From NCBI GenBank assembly GCA_007570785.1, contig ML662449.1:12525564-12589563 (forward strand): a stretch of DNA of 64,000 nt, written 5' to 3'. This stretch comes from Antilocapra americana (Eukaryota > Chordata > Mammalia > Artiodactyla > Antilocapridae). Shown one piece after another: positions 25,535 to 38,265 of the stretch (position 1 is the first letter of the stretch; each line of letters starts with the position of its first letter). The position numbers and the translations under genes are program-made. The notes under the pieces are model-generated. The model did not search any database and was not told the DNA's origin. It was given only the letters and a program-made list of their open reading frames with translations.

Positions 25535-25759
25535 CATGCTAAGTAGCTTCATTCATGTCTGACTCTGTGATCCTATGGGCTATGGCCCACCAGGCTCCTC
25601 TGTCCATGGGATTCTCTAGGCATGAATACTGGAGTGGGTAGCCATTTCTTTCTAAAGGAGATCTTCCTGGTCTGGGGATCAGACCCACGTCTCTGTGTCT
25701 TATATCTCTTACAGTGGCAGGCAGATTCTTGGCCACTAGCACCACCTGGTAAGCCCTTT
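25535..25759 (-). mobile_element. Bov-tA SINE
   Basis: An antisense copy from GCTAAGTAGCTTCATTCATG to the head read as CCACTAGCACCACCTGGTAA. ATGTGTCT at 25527-25534 and 25760-25767 may be the target duplication. Confidence 0.9.
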
Positions 25760-26159
25760 ATGTGTCTACTCCAGCCTATATTTTTAGATTAAGCTATCCT
25801 AATAGTCTACTCAAATTTGGCAAAAACACATTTACCATAATGTAGTAATAGGCAGACTAAAAAAATTAATTGGACATAATATCAAATTTGATCATGGACA
25901 TTGTGGCCAGACATCTTTTGGCCCTGGCTTGATTGATTAAATTTTGCCAGGTAGAATGATCTACAGGATATATGTTTAAATTCAGATCTCAGCTTTTGCA
26001 GCTTAGTTTCTGAATGACCATGAGCACAAAATTTAGCCTAATTTCCTCATCTATCATAGACAGTTGTAAAGATTGAGTTTAATACACATAAAGTTCTTAC
26101 CTGCTATATAGTAGTTAATGCATACAAGTTGTTTTCTTCCCTTTCTGAAAGCCTTCCTT

Positions 26160-26680
26160 AAAGACTTTTCACTAACTCCAGAGAAAAGTTCAATCTCTTT
26201 ACCCAGACTCTACAGGCCTGCTGTATCAGGCTCTTCTTTACCTTTCAGTTCCTGGGAACCTAACCTTTCCTGAGCACACAGTACATTTTTTCTTTCTTTC
26301 TTTTTTTTTTATCTTGACATGTAGTTTCTTCCACCTGAAATTCTTTTTCCCCACTTAGCAAAATCTAGTCCGTCTCTCAGGGCCCAACTCAAACATTTCT
26401 TCTTCTATGATGCTTTCCCTGGATGTTCTTCCTCCAACATGGTAATACTTTTCCTTGAAGTGTTACATTATCTATTCCCTTTTGTTTTAATATGGTACCT
26501 GATTTGGGTTGGACTGATTGATTTACACTCTTTTCCCCTCCAAACTGTGGGTAAAATGAGTGGTGGTGTAGGGAATCATACTTCTTGCATTAGTTTGAAT
26601 ATTCTTATTACTTCTGGCATTATAATAAATGCTCAGTACTATCTGTTGGAAATGTCATTGTATTATTAGACTCTAGATGT
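26160..26680 (+). mobile_element. L2 LINE 3' end, diverged
   Basis: The wording CAGGGCCCAACTCAAACATT, then ATGATGCTTTCCCTGGATG, and a final ATAATAAATGCTCAGTACTA follow the L2 3' end. Edges are not exact. Confidence 0.5.
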
Positions 26681-27639
26681 GATTCCAGATGTATAAAATT
26701 AAAAGTAAGGAGACCATAGGCCTCAGTTTGAAAATTTCTCAAACACCTAAGCTAATTAAAGTGCAGGGAAGCCCACAATTGCTGTTAGTAGAGGAAATCG
26801 TTAATAGGCATTTAGTGGAATCTAGAGGATTGGGAGAAGGGTGGCTCTTTATAATCCTGCTGTGGAGAGATACCATCATCTGGTAACCTAGATCTTAATT
26901 TTCTGTTTTCAGCTATTTAACCAAATGAGACTGTAAGCTATTTAATACTCAAAATATTTAAATAACACTTCCCTTTATAATAAACTGGTAAATGTAAGTT
27001 AAGTATTTTTCCTGAGTTGCGTAAGCCATACTAGTAAGTTAGGGAACATGAAGAGGTAGTCATGGGGACCCCTGATTTATGGCAGAATTAAGGGTTGCCT
27101 GAGATTTTCAGCTGGCATCTTAAGTGCTGAAGTGGGGCTCTTTTATGGGCTCCCATAAAAGTTAAAGTGGGGCTCCCCTTTAACTTGTGGGATTTGCACT
27201 AACTCCTCCAGGTGGATAGTGTCAGAATTGAATTGAATTCTTGGACACTCAGTTTGTATCAGAGAATTGATGAGTTGGTCTTAGGGGAACACCCTTCAAC
27301 TCATATTTATTGAAGGTGATGTAAGATGTCAGCAAATCCAAACAAAAATGTCTACAATAAAAGGTAGATTGAAATAATATAAAATTAAAAATTCCAAGCC
27401 TGACTGAATTTTGTAATTTTTGTACAAATAGCAGTTGGTTTGGGAAAGTCTTCAACTCTGTTTGTGAAAACCTATATATCTTATAGATTGTTCAAATGAT
27501 TGTTTCCCTGTTTCTTTGGTTCAAGAAGTAGTAAGTTCAAGATCAGTACTTGAATTCCACATGCATGCCAGCATCCAGTGATCTAGATTCTATGGCATTT
27601 TTTTTAAAATGTGGAAATACTTTGTTTCCTTGATAATAG

Positions 27640-28398
27640 TTTAATTGAGATATAATTTATATACCGTGCACTTGAAATGTAAAGTGTGTACTTCAGTGGT
27701 TTTTCAGTGTAGTCACAGAGTTGTATAACCATTATTACAATTTTAGAACATTTTTATCACCTGAAAAAGAAACCCCATGGCATTTAACCATTGCCCCCTC
27801 AAGTTCCCATTCCCGAACCCCCCTCCCCTTGCCCCCCTCCCAGCCCTAGGCAACCACTAATCATAGTTCTAGCTCCAAATTTGCCTACTCTGGACATTTC
27901 AAATAAATGGAATTATTCAATATGTAATCCTTTCTGATTGGCTTCTCTCACTTAGCATAGGGTTTTCAGAGGTCACTTGTGTTGTGGCATGTATCGGTAT
28001 TTTATTCCTTTTTATTGCCAAATAACATTCAGTTGTATGGATGTGCCACATTTTTATCCGTTTGTCAGCTGATGGACATCTGGCTTATTTCCACTTTTTG
28101 GCCATTACGGATAATACTACTGTGAACATTTGTGCACAGATCTTTGTTTGAATATGTGTTTTCATTTCTTTTGAATATATACCAAGAGTGGGATTCCTGG
28201 GTCATATGGTAACTTTGTGTTTTATCTTTTGAGGACCTGACAGACTGTTTTCCAAAGTGACTGCCTATTTTACTTTCCTCCCAGCAGTGGTCGGGAATTT
28301 TGAATTTTCCACATCCTTGACAATATTTCTTTTTGATTACAGCCATCCTAATGGGTATGAAATGGTGTCTCATTATTCAGGTTTTGATTTACCTTTCC
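27640..28398 (-). mobile_element. Old L1 ORF2/3' region, left part
   Basis: The + strand reads antisense of the end of L1 ORF2: CACTTAGCATAGGGTTTTC, CAGTTGTATGGATGTGCCAC, TGATGGACATCTGGC and GGATTCCTGGGTCATATGGT. The element resumes after the BovB insertion at 28985. Confidence 0.8.
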
Positions 28399-28411
28399 CT
28401 AATGGCTATTG

Positions 28412-28984
28412 GTGTTCATGGTGATCGCAGCCATGAAATCAAAAGACGTCTACTCCTTGGAAGGAAAGTTATGGCCAACCTGGATAGCATTTTGAAAAGC
28501 AGAGACATTACTTTGCCAACAAAGGTTTGTCTAGTCAAGGCTATGGTTTTTCCAGTAGTCATGTACGGATGTGAGAGTTGGACAGTGAAAAAGGCTGAGC
28601 ACCAAAGAATTGATGGTTTTGAACTGTGGTGTTGGAGAAGACTCTTGAGAGTCCCTTGGACTGCAAGGAGATCCAACAAGTCCATCCTAAAGGAGATCAG
28701 TCCTGGGTGTTCATTGGAAGGACTGATGTTGAAGCTGAAACTCCAGTACTTTGGCCACCTCATGCGAAGAGTTGACTCATTGGAAAAGACCCTGATGCTG
28801 GGAGGGATTGGGGGCAGGAGGAGAAGGGGACAACAGAGGATAAGATGGCTGGATGGCATCACCGACTCGATGGACATGGGTTTGGGTCAACTCCAGGAGT
28901 TGGTGATGGACAGGGAGGCCTGGTGTGCTGCGGTTCATGGGTCGCAAAGAATCAGTCATGACTGAGCGACTGAACTAAACTGAA
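28412..28984 (+). mobile_element. BovB LINE 3' end inserted in L1
   Basis: The sense BovB end includes an open stretch of the last part of its ORF ([40 protein letters not shown]). It ends GACTGAGCGACTGAACTAAA. CTAATGGCTATTG at 28399-28411 and CTAATGGCTGTTG at 28985-28997 form the target duplication. The apparent 210-codon frame over this region starts in L1 and is not a gene. Confidence 0.9.
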
Positions 28985-29060
28985 CTAATGGCTGTTGATG
29001 TTGAGCATTTTTTTGTGTGTAATTATTGATCATTTATATGTTTTTTTAAAAACATCTCTG
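28985..29060 (-). mobile_element. Old L1, right part after BovB
   Basis: GTTGATGTTGAGCATTTTTT and TAATTATTGATCATTTATAT continue the L1 sequence cut at 28411. Confidence 0.6.
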
Positions 29061-29274
29061 TGATACACATATCATCAAACTTTTATTTGTCTAATTTTCA
29101 GCTTTTTCTTTATGGTATAAAGTAACAGTACACAGAAAAGAATAGAGCTAAAGGTCAATATTTGGCCACGTCACATGATAGATAATACTGTGGTACAGGG
29201 TATGGATCACTTGTCAGCTGACTGCTCTTTTCTTTAGTATTGTGGTATTGCCTCAAAAACTAATGAAACAACCT

Positions 29275-29435
29275 AGTAGAAGTCAAAAGATCTATTAACT
29301 GGCTCCACTACTTAGTACTATGACTTAATCAAATACCTTACCCTCTCTAGATACAGATTTTTCTCATCTGTAAAATGAGGGAATTGAATAAGCTGATAGG
29401 ATATTCTTTAAGGTTCTTTCCAGCTTTACAATGTG
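29275..29435 (+). mobile_element. MIR-type SINE remnant
   Basis: TTTCTCATCTGTAAAATGAG and AAGGTTCTTTCCAGCTTTAC are sense MIR-like wording. The region after it to 30205 shows nothing I recognise beyond a chance 80-codon frame at 29569-29811. Confidence 0.55.
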
Positions 29436-30210
29436 GTTATATGATACAGTAATACCAGTGATATTTTTGTTGTTGCTCTTCTTCTCCCTGTCCCTAACAA
29501 TGAAGAATTATGCCTTGTTGAAAAATTTTAGACCTCAAATACCTTTTCTTCAAAAGGATTAGAGTTAGGTGTGTTTGGCAAGTAAAAACCTGTGCTCTTG
29601 TAGATATTCAGTAGAAGCTTACTGTGGAATAGCCAAGGCCATCTATGTGACTTTGCTTTATGAGTTAAAGGAACATGACATAAGTGTCACCAATGAGGTG
29701 GAACTAAAGGATGCAATAGTTTACACACTTGCTGTGGGTGTGGCTAGAGGTAAAGGGCCTAGGAGGAAAGAGTCCTTGACTGCATCCTCAGAAGCATTCA
29801 GAGACCATTAGAGAAGAAACAGGCTCTCAGAGGGAAGTCGTGTTCAAAGGTGAAATCAAAACCTAAACTACCTCAGATGAGAAAAACAAGGCATAAGAAA
29901 AGAAACATCTGAAAAGGCATAGACTTTGTGAGGTAAGTGCACTTTGTTTTGTTTATTTTTCTTCTGGGTTGATTTTTAAGTTTTCAGGATACTGAAAGTT
30001 TATCATTGGTCTCAAAAAAGAAAACAAACCCAGCCCAAGTGAGATAAGTCCCAGAATTGTAGGTGAAGACAAGGAAGTTTGACACCTGTAAGCCAAGGCA
30101 GATTCCGAAAAAGAGTGGGGAAAGGTTATTGAGGTTAGGGTCCATTTGCCAGAGTTCGGTAACTTTGATTCCTACGAGTTAACAAAACTCTTATGTTTCT
30201 GTATTTGACT

Positions 30211-30427
30211 GGGCTTCCCCAGTGGTTCAGTAGTGAAAGAATCCGCTTGCAGTGCAGGAGATGTGAGTTCAGTCCCTGGGTCCGGAATATCCCCTGCAGA
30301 AGGAAATGGCAACCCACTCCAGTATTCTTGCGTGGGAAATCCCATGGACATTGGAGCCTGGCAGGCCTACAGTCCATGGAATTGCAGGAGTCAAACATGA
30401 CTTAGTGACTAAACAACAACAAACAAC
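30211..30427 (+). mobile_element. Bov-tA SINE
   Basis: The head GGGCTTCCCCAGTGGTTCAG, the body CCACTCCAGTATTCTTGCG and an ACAACAACAAACAAC tail. Confidence 0.9.
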
Positions 30428-31300
30428 GAGATATTACTGAATCAAACATCGTTGTAAATAAAAAATGAACCACGTGTGAAAAGCAAAAAAAGTTCTTTAA
30501 AAGAAACAAACCCAGCTAACTAGTCAATTCAGACTGGGAAAGAAAAGCTTAAAAATTTAATTCTAGCCCTTTTCCCTTATGAATATGGGTCTTTGTCCCA
30601 TTTTAAAATTGCTCATCCTCAATAAATAGGGAGGTTTTGTCTTTAGTGTTTTCTTGGAGCTCTTTAAGAAAACTATATTCCTTCAGATTATTTGGTATAA
30701 ACACAGAGCTTGAAATACGTAAGGAATTTTTATACTCTGATGGTCTGTTTTTAATCATTATAACACAAATCATGATGACAGTGTATGAGCTATTGATGTA
30801 TTTGATTGCCTTAGGAGGTGAGCAAGAAATACACTCCCCAAATTAATAAGAGAGTCAGTATATTGGTCTCAAGAATGACAGGTCCTCAAGTTTTGTCGTG
30901 GCATCAAGTTTAAGGCATAGTCAGTAACAACTGCATTCTGTTTAGTATGAGTATTGGGCCGGTCACATCCGGCTTCTTGAGCAGTTTCATCAGCCTGGAA
31001 ATCACATGACATGGCAGGATCACCAAACAGCAAAATGTTAGAGTATGCCCAGATTACTTTGACAAATAGGTTTCCTGGACTGCGCATGTGTCTGCATTGG
31101 ACAAAAGCAGACTACCTGAGCAGATTTACTTCACAGTAACCTAAGTGGGCCTGCTGCCAGCATAATGAGCAAAAGAAACATTATGCAGATTTGCTCAAGA
31201 ATAGCTCCAAGGGATATGACATAGTTATGGAATGCCGGGTAGCAACAGAAGTAGACTTGTAGCTATAAGCTAGAAGAGGGTTCATTTTGTGACAAGATAT

Positions 31301-31380
31301 TATTTGGTAGATAGTAGATACCCTAATTTACATCTATTTGGTAGATACTACTGTTTCGTAGATATTAGGGCTACCAAATA
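31301..31380. repeat. 80-bp imperfect inverted repeat
   Basis: TATTTGGTAG at 31301-31310 pairs with CTACCAAATA at 31371-31380, and CCCTAAT at 31321-31327 pairs with ATTAGGG at 31364-31370. A third TATTTGGTAGATA copy lies in the loop at about 31335. Confidence 0.8.
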
Positions 31381-31908
31381 TTTTTCTATAAGAGCATTTG
31401 CTCCCTAGACTCAAGCTGAACGACAGTTTAATGGGTGAGAGTATAGATAGTTTGCATGTGCAGCTTATTGAACAGGTATGGACCAGAATTTCCTCTTATA
31501 ACTTAATTTAGCATGCTTAAAAAAAATGTGAAATGTAATTAAGCACAGAGCAGGTTTATTTTTGGCTGTGTAGAGGAATAACAGGTTTTATGTATAACCC
31601 TTCACCATAAGAAAACACATTTCTTAAGAAAAGATGCAGGGAAATTTGGAAAACAGGCGGTAACTCTTCAAATAAAGCTTACAAGTATGATCTAAAAGCT
31701 ACTGAAGTCAGTAAGTAAGGTGCCTTCAGTGGCTGTTTGGTGAAACTTATGCAGCCCCAACTCCCTCTGAGTACTGCTATCATTTCTCCATACTCATGAG
31801 CACCCAGTGAATCTATTTTTAAAGTGTAAATCTGGAAATAAGCATGATCAATTGGAAATGTGATTGAATGCTCACCTGTTCTTATGCCTGGGATAGTGTA
31901 GTTTTTGT

Positions 31909-32534
31909 GGCAAATAGATGGGGAAACAGTGGCTGACTTTATTTTTCTGGGCTCCAAACTCACTGCAGATGGTGATTGCAGCTATGAAATTAAAAGATGC
32001 TTACTCCTTGGAAGAAAAGTTATGACCAACATAGACAGCATATTAAAAAGCAGAGACATTACTTTGTCAACAGAGGTCCGTCTAGTCAAGGCTATGGTTT
32101 TTCCAGTAGTCATGTATGGATGTAAGAGTTGGACTATAAAGAAAGCTGAGCGCAGAAGAATTGATGCTGTTGAACTCTGGTATTGGAGAACTCTTAAGAG
32201 TCCCTTGGACTACAAGGAGATCCAACCAGTCCATCCTAAAGGAGATCAGTCCTGGGTGTTCATTCGCAGGACTGATGTTGAAGCTGAGACTCCAGTGCTT
32301 TGGCCACCTGATGCGAAGAGCTGACTCCTTTGAAAAGACCCTGATGCTTGGAAAGATTGAGGGCAAGAGGAGAAGGGGACAACAGAGGATGAGATGGTTG
32401 GATGGCATCACTGACTCGATGGACATGGGTTTGGGTAAACTCCGGGAGTTGGTGAAGGACAGGGAGGCCTGGCGTGCTGTGGTTCATGGGGTCGCAAAGA
32501 GTTGGACATGACTGAGCAACTGAACTGAACTGAA
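31909..32534 (+). mobile_element. BovB LINE 3' end with target duplication
   Basis: The sense copy opens GGCAAATAGATGGGGAAACA and ends GACTGAGCAACTGAACTGAA. TGTAGTTTTTGT at 31897-31908 and TGTAGTTTTTTGT at 32535-32547 flank it. Remnants of the RT C-terminal part are visible in two frames, so it is broken. Confidence 0.92.
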
Positions 32535-34655
32535 TGTAGTTTTTTGTAACAAAATAAAAAAAAAAACTGCTTCGTTTGATAGTTCTAAAAGAGCCATCTT
32601 TCTTTGCCTGTGAGTGGTATTGATTCTTCTGTTTTTTTTAAGTAGAGTGTTTCTTAACAGATTAAATATACTAAATCTGTTAAAATAGGCTATTACTTTA
32701 TTATGAAAAGATAGTTCAGAATTTTATATTTCCAACATTTTTAGAGAACTTTTATGTAGTCAATTCAGCCAGCCTTTTAAGAAATAGAATACTCCCTTTT
32801 GAAGTACCGTGTTCCATAACTTGAAATTCAGTCTGTGTTAAAAATTGTTCAGTGTTTCCCCCTTACTTCCGTTTATTCTGAGATACAGACTTCCTTAAGG
32901 AGGAGAGGGGAGAAGTGAATTCTTAACTCAGCCAATGGAATCTAGAATTATATAGTGTTTGCCTATTTTGCATAACACAGGCCTACCCACACACATTATG
33001 AGGTGCTTAACTGAAAGAACACTCAACAGACTGCTTTTATGTGTATGATTCCAAGTGTAGCTGGAAGATGCTTTAGTACTATCTGGATTTTATCATCTGG
33101 TGAGAAGGTTGTTTAGCTTGTAGTGATAGCAAAGGAATAAAGAGGTTGGTTTTCTATGGCTTAATTTTAAGTGTTACATTGTCAGTGCTTCAGGTAAAAG
33201 GGTTGCAAAAGGAATGATTTGAATTGTCTAGAAATATGTACAAATTATATTTCCTTCCCTCTTAGGAAAAAGGTTGAATAAATCTAAGGCTCCAAGGATT
33301 TTGTGTTTTTAGGGAGGTTTATGCTATTAATTTTAACCTCTCATTACTCTTAGAGGAATAACTACAGGGATTTACTGCCTGTTGACTATTGGTCAGCAAA
33401 AAACTAAAAATTCTTCATTTGCAATGTTCTTCCAATCCAGGCTACAGTATTTAGTTTTTTTCTTTCAAGCTACAGTATTTAGTTGTTAACATACTTTGGA
33501 ATTCAGTGTTGTCCATTGTTTTCTTTTGAATTATTAAATTTGAGAATTACATTGCTCTTTGAAGGAAATTGTTTGGTAGCCAGAATGATGGAGCTGTCAT
33601 TGTACTTTGGTTAGCTGTTGATAGCTTATTCAGAATTTAGCTTTTTGACCATAAATCTCCCGAGGTCCTCTCAAAGAGATTAGGCCTTTGAGATAACTAC
33701 AAGTTACCATTTAAACATCTTTACAAGATAGGGAAAATGTATAGGATATTTTTGAATATTGAGAGTTTTGCTTTATAAGAATTTTAGATAATGTTTCTAC
33801 CTGAATGTTTTGTTATTGTTCTATAATGTGGTATGAAGAGATTTAATAATTTTAGATCTACTGACTGATTAAGAGGGGGTGAGGCTCCTGCTAAAAAATG
33901 AACAGTTTTACGTTCCCAGCAGTGTTCTTTTCTGAATCATTTTATTTTCATTTAAAGAAAAGGTATAACTAAGATTTTCTTCTCTTAATTTTGTTTATAA
34001 CTGAATGTTTGCTAGAATGCCAACATGCTGCCCAGTAATGTGTGTTCATTTTTTGTCAGATTTTCTAATCTGTGAGAGGAGAGTATATACTCTCTTGATT
34101 ATGTATACAACAGAAGACAAGAGAAAAGTTGCAGATTAGGAAGAAAAATTGATCTTAATAAGCTACCTACTTGGGTAATCAGAATGGAAAGAGGAAATTT
34201 GTAGAAATATCCCAGCTACATGTATATATTATTTTCCTAATGAAAAGAATTAGATAGGAACACCATACTGGGTGATTTAAAATATTCACTCTGCTAAAAA
34301 ATAGATCTTCTTAGCCTCCCACACACACTGTCTCTAATTACTGCTATAAAAGTTTATGGGGAAAACATGGTTTGGTCAAAGAAAGATCATATGCTGTTAC
34401 TTTTGAGAACTTCTCATGAACCACAGAGAAATCATAATATGGAACTTTAGTTCATTAGTGAGATTATAATAGTCATCATCTTTTAATAATGACTTCTCTC
34501 TGTAGGTAGCTGACTTTACTGTTAGAAGAAATATTGGAGATTTAGTTATTTGAATTTTCAACCATATTTTTTTCCCATTCCTTTTTAATAGAGCTTATAA
34601 TGAAATTGTGAAACTATAAAACAGTTAAAGTTAACTCCGTATAAGAGCAGGAAAT

Positions 34656-35004
34656 TGTTTATTCGCTGGGTTGTGTCCAACTCTTTGCAACCCCATGGAC
34701 TGCAGCACTCCAGGCTTCCCAGTCCTTTACTGTCTCCCAGGGGTTGCTCAAACTCTCATGTCCATTGAGTCAGTGATGCCATCTAACCATTTTATCCTCT
34801 TCTTCTGCCCTCAATCTTTCCCAGCATCAGAGTATTTTCCAGTGTGTCAGCTCTTCACAACAGGTGGCCAAAGCATTGGAGCTTCAGCTTCAGCATCAGT
34901 CCTCCAGTGAATATTCAGGGTTGATTTTCCTTTAGGATTGACTAATTTGGTCTCCTTGCTGTCCAGAGGATTCTCAAGAGTCTTCTCCAGCACCATAATT
35001 CAAA
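34656..35004 (-). mobile_element. BovB LINE 3' fragment, antisense
   Basis: Antisense BovB: GGTTGTGTCCAACTCTTTGC, ATTGAGTCAGTGATGCCATC and GTGGCCAAAGCATTGGAGCT. AGCAGGAAAT at 34646-34655 and AGCAGGAAGT at 35005-35014 flank it. Confidence 0.9.
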
Positions 35005-35138
35005 AGCAGGAAGTACATACACTAAATCTAATTTCATTTAGATGTAGTTTTTTCCACCACTGAGAATCAAAACATTTATATAGCACTCAGCCTTGAAACA
35101 AATTGCTATGATCTTTGAGGTTTTTAATTATATTTCAT

Positions 35139-35790
35139 TTTTTTTAATTGTTTAATTTTTTTTTAATTTTCTTTACATTATTGTGTTGGTTTTGCCATAC
35201 ATTGACATTAATCTGCCATAGGTATACATATGTTCCCCTTCTAGAACTCCCCTCCCACCTCCCTCCCGATTCCCTCTCTCTGGGTCATCCCGGTGCACCA
35301 GCCTGAGCATCAAACCTGGGCTGGCGATTGATTGCACATATGATAATTAACATGTTTCAATGCCGTTCTCCCATATCATCCCACCCTTGCCCTCTCCCAA
35401 AGAGTCCAAAGGACTGTTCTATACATCTGTGTTTCTTTTGCTGTCTCACATACAGGGTTCTCGTTACCATCTTTCTAAATTCCATATATATGCGTTAGTA
35501 TACTGTATTTTTGTTTTTCCTTCTGGCTTACTTCACTCTGGATAATAGGCTCCAGTTCCGTCCACCTAAGTAGAACTGATTCAAATGAATTCTTTTTAAT
35601 GGCTGAGTGATATTCCATTGTGTATATGTGTACCACAGCTTTCTTATCCATTTGTCTGTTGATGGACATCTAGGTTGCTTCCATGTCCTGGCTATTGTAA
35701 ACAATGCAGCGATGAACATTGGGGTACACATGTCACTTTCAATTCTGATTTCCTCAGTGTGTATGCCCAGCAGTGGGATTTCAGGGCCTG
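35139..35790 (-). mobile_element. Ruminant L1 3' UTR and end of ORF2
   Basis: After a T-run, the + strand reads antisense L1 3' UTR (GTGTTGGTTTTGCCATACAT) and then the end of ORF2. The minus strand encodes KAVVHIYTMEYHSAIKK and SEVSQKEKQKYSILTHIYGI followed by a stop, the usual ORF2 C-terminus. It is 5' truncated at about 35790. Confidence 0.88.
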
Positions 35791-37039
35791 TTATGCGTTA
35801 TGAGCAGTAGAAAGCTAGAACTTTATGCGTGGTATCAGAGTTATCAACAAAGAGCAGACCATAAACATTTGTTTAGATACTGAGAAATAAAGATACATGT
35901 CTGAGAAAACAAATTTTAAGTGATAAGGCATCATTACCATAAATTAAGTATTATCAAGGCCAACTTTATATTATTAGATATATTATGTAGATTACCAAGT
36001 ATTACCTAGCCTAACAATACATTTTACAATACTTGATATATTTTTTTTTTTTTTTACATTACATTAAGACCTTGAACATTGCTGGTTTAACTCTCACAGT
36101 TTGAATAATTTTAAGAGACTCAAAATTCTGTGACTTGAGTGAATCAAGGAGATGGCCCAACAGAACAGATCCCAGTGTAGCTTTGTTGTTCTCATTCAGA
36201 TCCAGTGACAGATCCTATGGGGTGAGGAAAATGTTGTCCCTGTTTTGGGGAATTGTGTGTTATAGGACTGGTTTGTAGTTTTGAGAATTCATGAAAGACC
36301 CTGGGTCTAGCCCTCATGACTATCAGGGGCCGGAGTTCTTAGGGTTGGCCTTAGAAAACCCTGTCATAGCTTAGTCCTTTGCAAGGGCCTCTTATTTGAA
36401 GAGAACAGTATCCACATTGAAATAATTAATGAATAATTCAGGAAAGTATTTGATTCTCTGGCTTTTCAGGATTTTATTCTAAATGAAATGTGTCAAAAAT
36501 CACCCAGGGCTGCTGCTTCCTAACTCTTCTTTCTCCCATCCTTCTTTCTATTCCCTTTTATAAACTCTTCAGAACTCAAATAAACTAAAATCCTGTTAAA
36601 GGTCCGTGTATAGTATAGCATTAAGTCAAAAGCTATCATATAATTCCATATACAAAGTGTTTTCTAATAAAACCTCCTAGAGCATTCAGTAGTAAAATTA
36701 CTCTTATGTCATAACCTAAAAAAAAAAAAGCAAAAAACCATGAAGCATGATTCTGTCAAATTTAGATCAGTGTGTGGATACATCACTAAGGTTCAGTTAT
36801 TGTTACTCAGTCCAGTGAATGGCCGCATTTGGTAGTAACAACTTTCCTCACTGAAGAGGCTGTAAATGGGGCAGCTTCACATCAGAGACAGGACAGGAGA
36901 CCAGATGCGGTGATTTTACAGGCCCAGCATAAGTGAAAATCTTACACATTTAGGTTGTGAGAGGGCTGGAAGGAAGCAAACTTTAAATCTTGAATTCATT
37001 TTTATTTAAAATTTTTTATTTTAAAATTTTTATTAAGTT

Positions 37040-37640
37040 TTGTTTTCCATTATTATGTCTTCTCTTTTATTACTTTTTATTTTAGCCTTAGAGAAAAATC
37101 AGAAAAATAATTCAATGAGTTTACATATACCCTTTATTTCCTCTAATGTTAGTGATCTGTATAACCAGAGTATATTTATCAAGACCAGGAAACTGACATT
37201 GGTACAATACTATTCACTAAACTATAGGCCATATTCAAATTTCAGTTTTCCATTATCCTTTTTCTGTTCCAGGATCCAGTTCCTGATCCTGTGTAGTTGC
37301 TTCATCTCCTTAATCTCCAACCTGGAAGTTTCTCAGCCTTTCCTTGTCTTTCATGATCTTGGCACTTTGAGTGCTGAGAGTTATTTTGTAGGCTGTCAGT
37401 TTGGGTTGGTCTGATATGTTCTCCTGATTAAGATTACATGTTTTCTGGCAACATAGCACAAAAGTGATGTGGCTTTCATACATCATAATCAGGGAGTACA
37501 CGATATCGAAACATTTTATTGCAGATGTTAACCTTGATCAGTTAGCTAAGATGGTGTCTGCCAGGTTTTGCCTATTGTAAGGTACTGTTTCCTCTTCATA
37601 ATCAATAAATATCTTGGAGGAGATACTTGAGACTGTTTTG
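37040..37640. mobile_element. Old L1-like repeat
   Basis: The wording TTTTTCTGTTCCAGGATCCA, CTTTCCTTGTCTTTCATGAT and AACCTTGATCAGTTAGCTAA, then GGTGTCTGCCAGGTTTTGCC, is that of a common old mammalian repeat, probably L1. The 124-codon frame at 37040-37414 lies within it and is not a gene. Confidence 0.5.
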
Positions 37641-38109
37641 GCCTTTTTAAAATGCATGTAATTTGGTCAGTGTTTTAATAAAAATAAGGACTAGAAAAAA
37701 CCCAGATTATCTTGTTTCTGGGAGTAATCTAACTGTCCAAAATAATCATTACACAATACTTTTTGTGGAACATGGATTCCGTATTCCATTTTTTAATTTC
37801 ATAAGGTGGTATAGATTTAAAATGATTGAGAAAAATTCATTTATTCATTTTTTTCAAGTTTAAATTTTATCCAAGGGACTTTTGAACTTAGCTTTACAAT
37901 GACTGAATTACTCGAAACTTCAGGTGGTTAGTCAGTATTATAGAAGTTTTTTCTGTATTAGGGCAATAGCATTTATATAAACTCTCACTGTTAAATATAT
38001 TATAGTAGGACGAGTTGGAGGATTTTCTTGCTTGTTGTTTAGTTCCCCAATGCAGTTCTCTCCTCCCCACCCCCCATTTACTTTTCATTTTAAACTCAAT
38101 TGTTTCAGC

Positions 38110-38265
38110 TGATCCACAGTACTGGTTTGAGTTTCAGTCTTAACCTTGGTTTTCTTATCTGTTGAACCTCACAAGGTTGTTCTGGGATTAAAGTAGTTGA
38201 TTTATGTAAAGTATTTAGAACAGTGCTTGGCACAGAACCCAGAAAGTGTTGGACACTAAGGAAAA
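38110..38265 (+). mobile_element. MIR-type SINE remnant
   Basis: GGTTTTCTTATCTGTTGAAC, then GTAAAGTATTTAGAACAGTG and CTTGGCACAGAACCCAGAA, follow the MIR 3' half. Confidence 0.6.

Noticed and set aside
28333..28965. 210-codon plus-strand frame
   Set aside because: Its start lies in antisense L1 and the rest is the BovB ORF end. It is a transposon chimera, not a host gene.
29569..29811. 80-codon plus-strand frame in intron 1
   Set aside because: It has no recognisable family and no splice or promoter context. It is probably chance, although I could not run a search.
37040..37414. 124-codon plus-strand frame
   Set aside because: It is hydrophobic, T-rich in origin and lies inside an old L1-like repeat.
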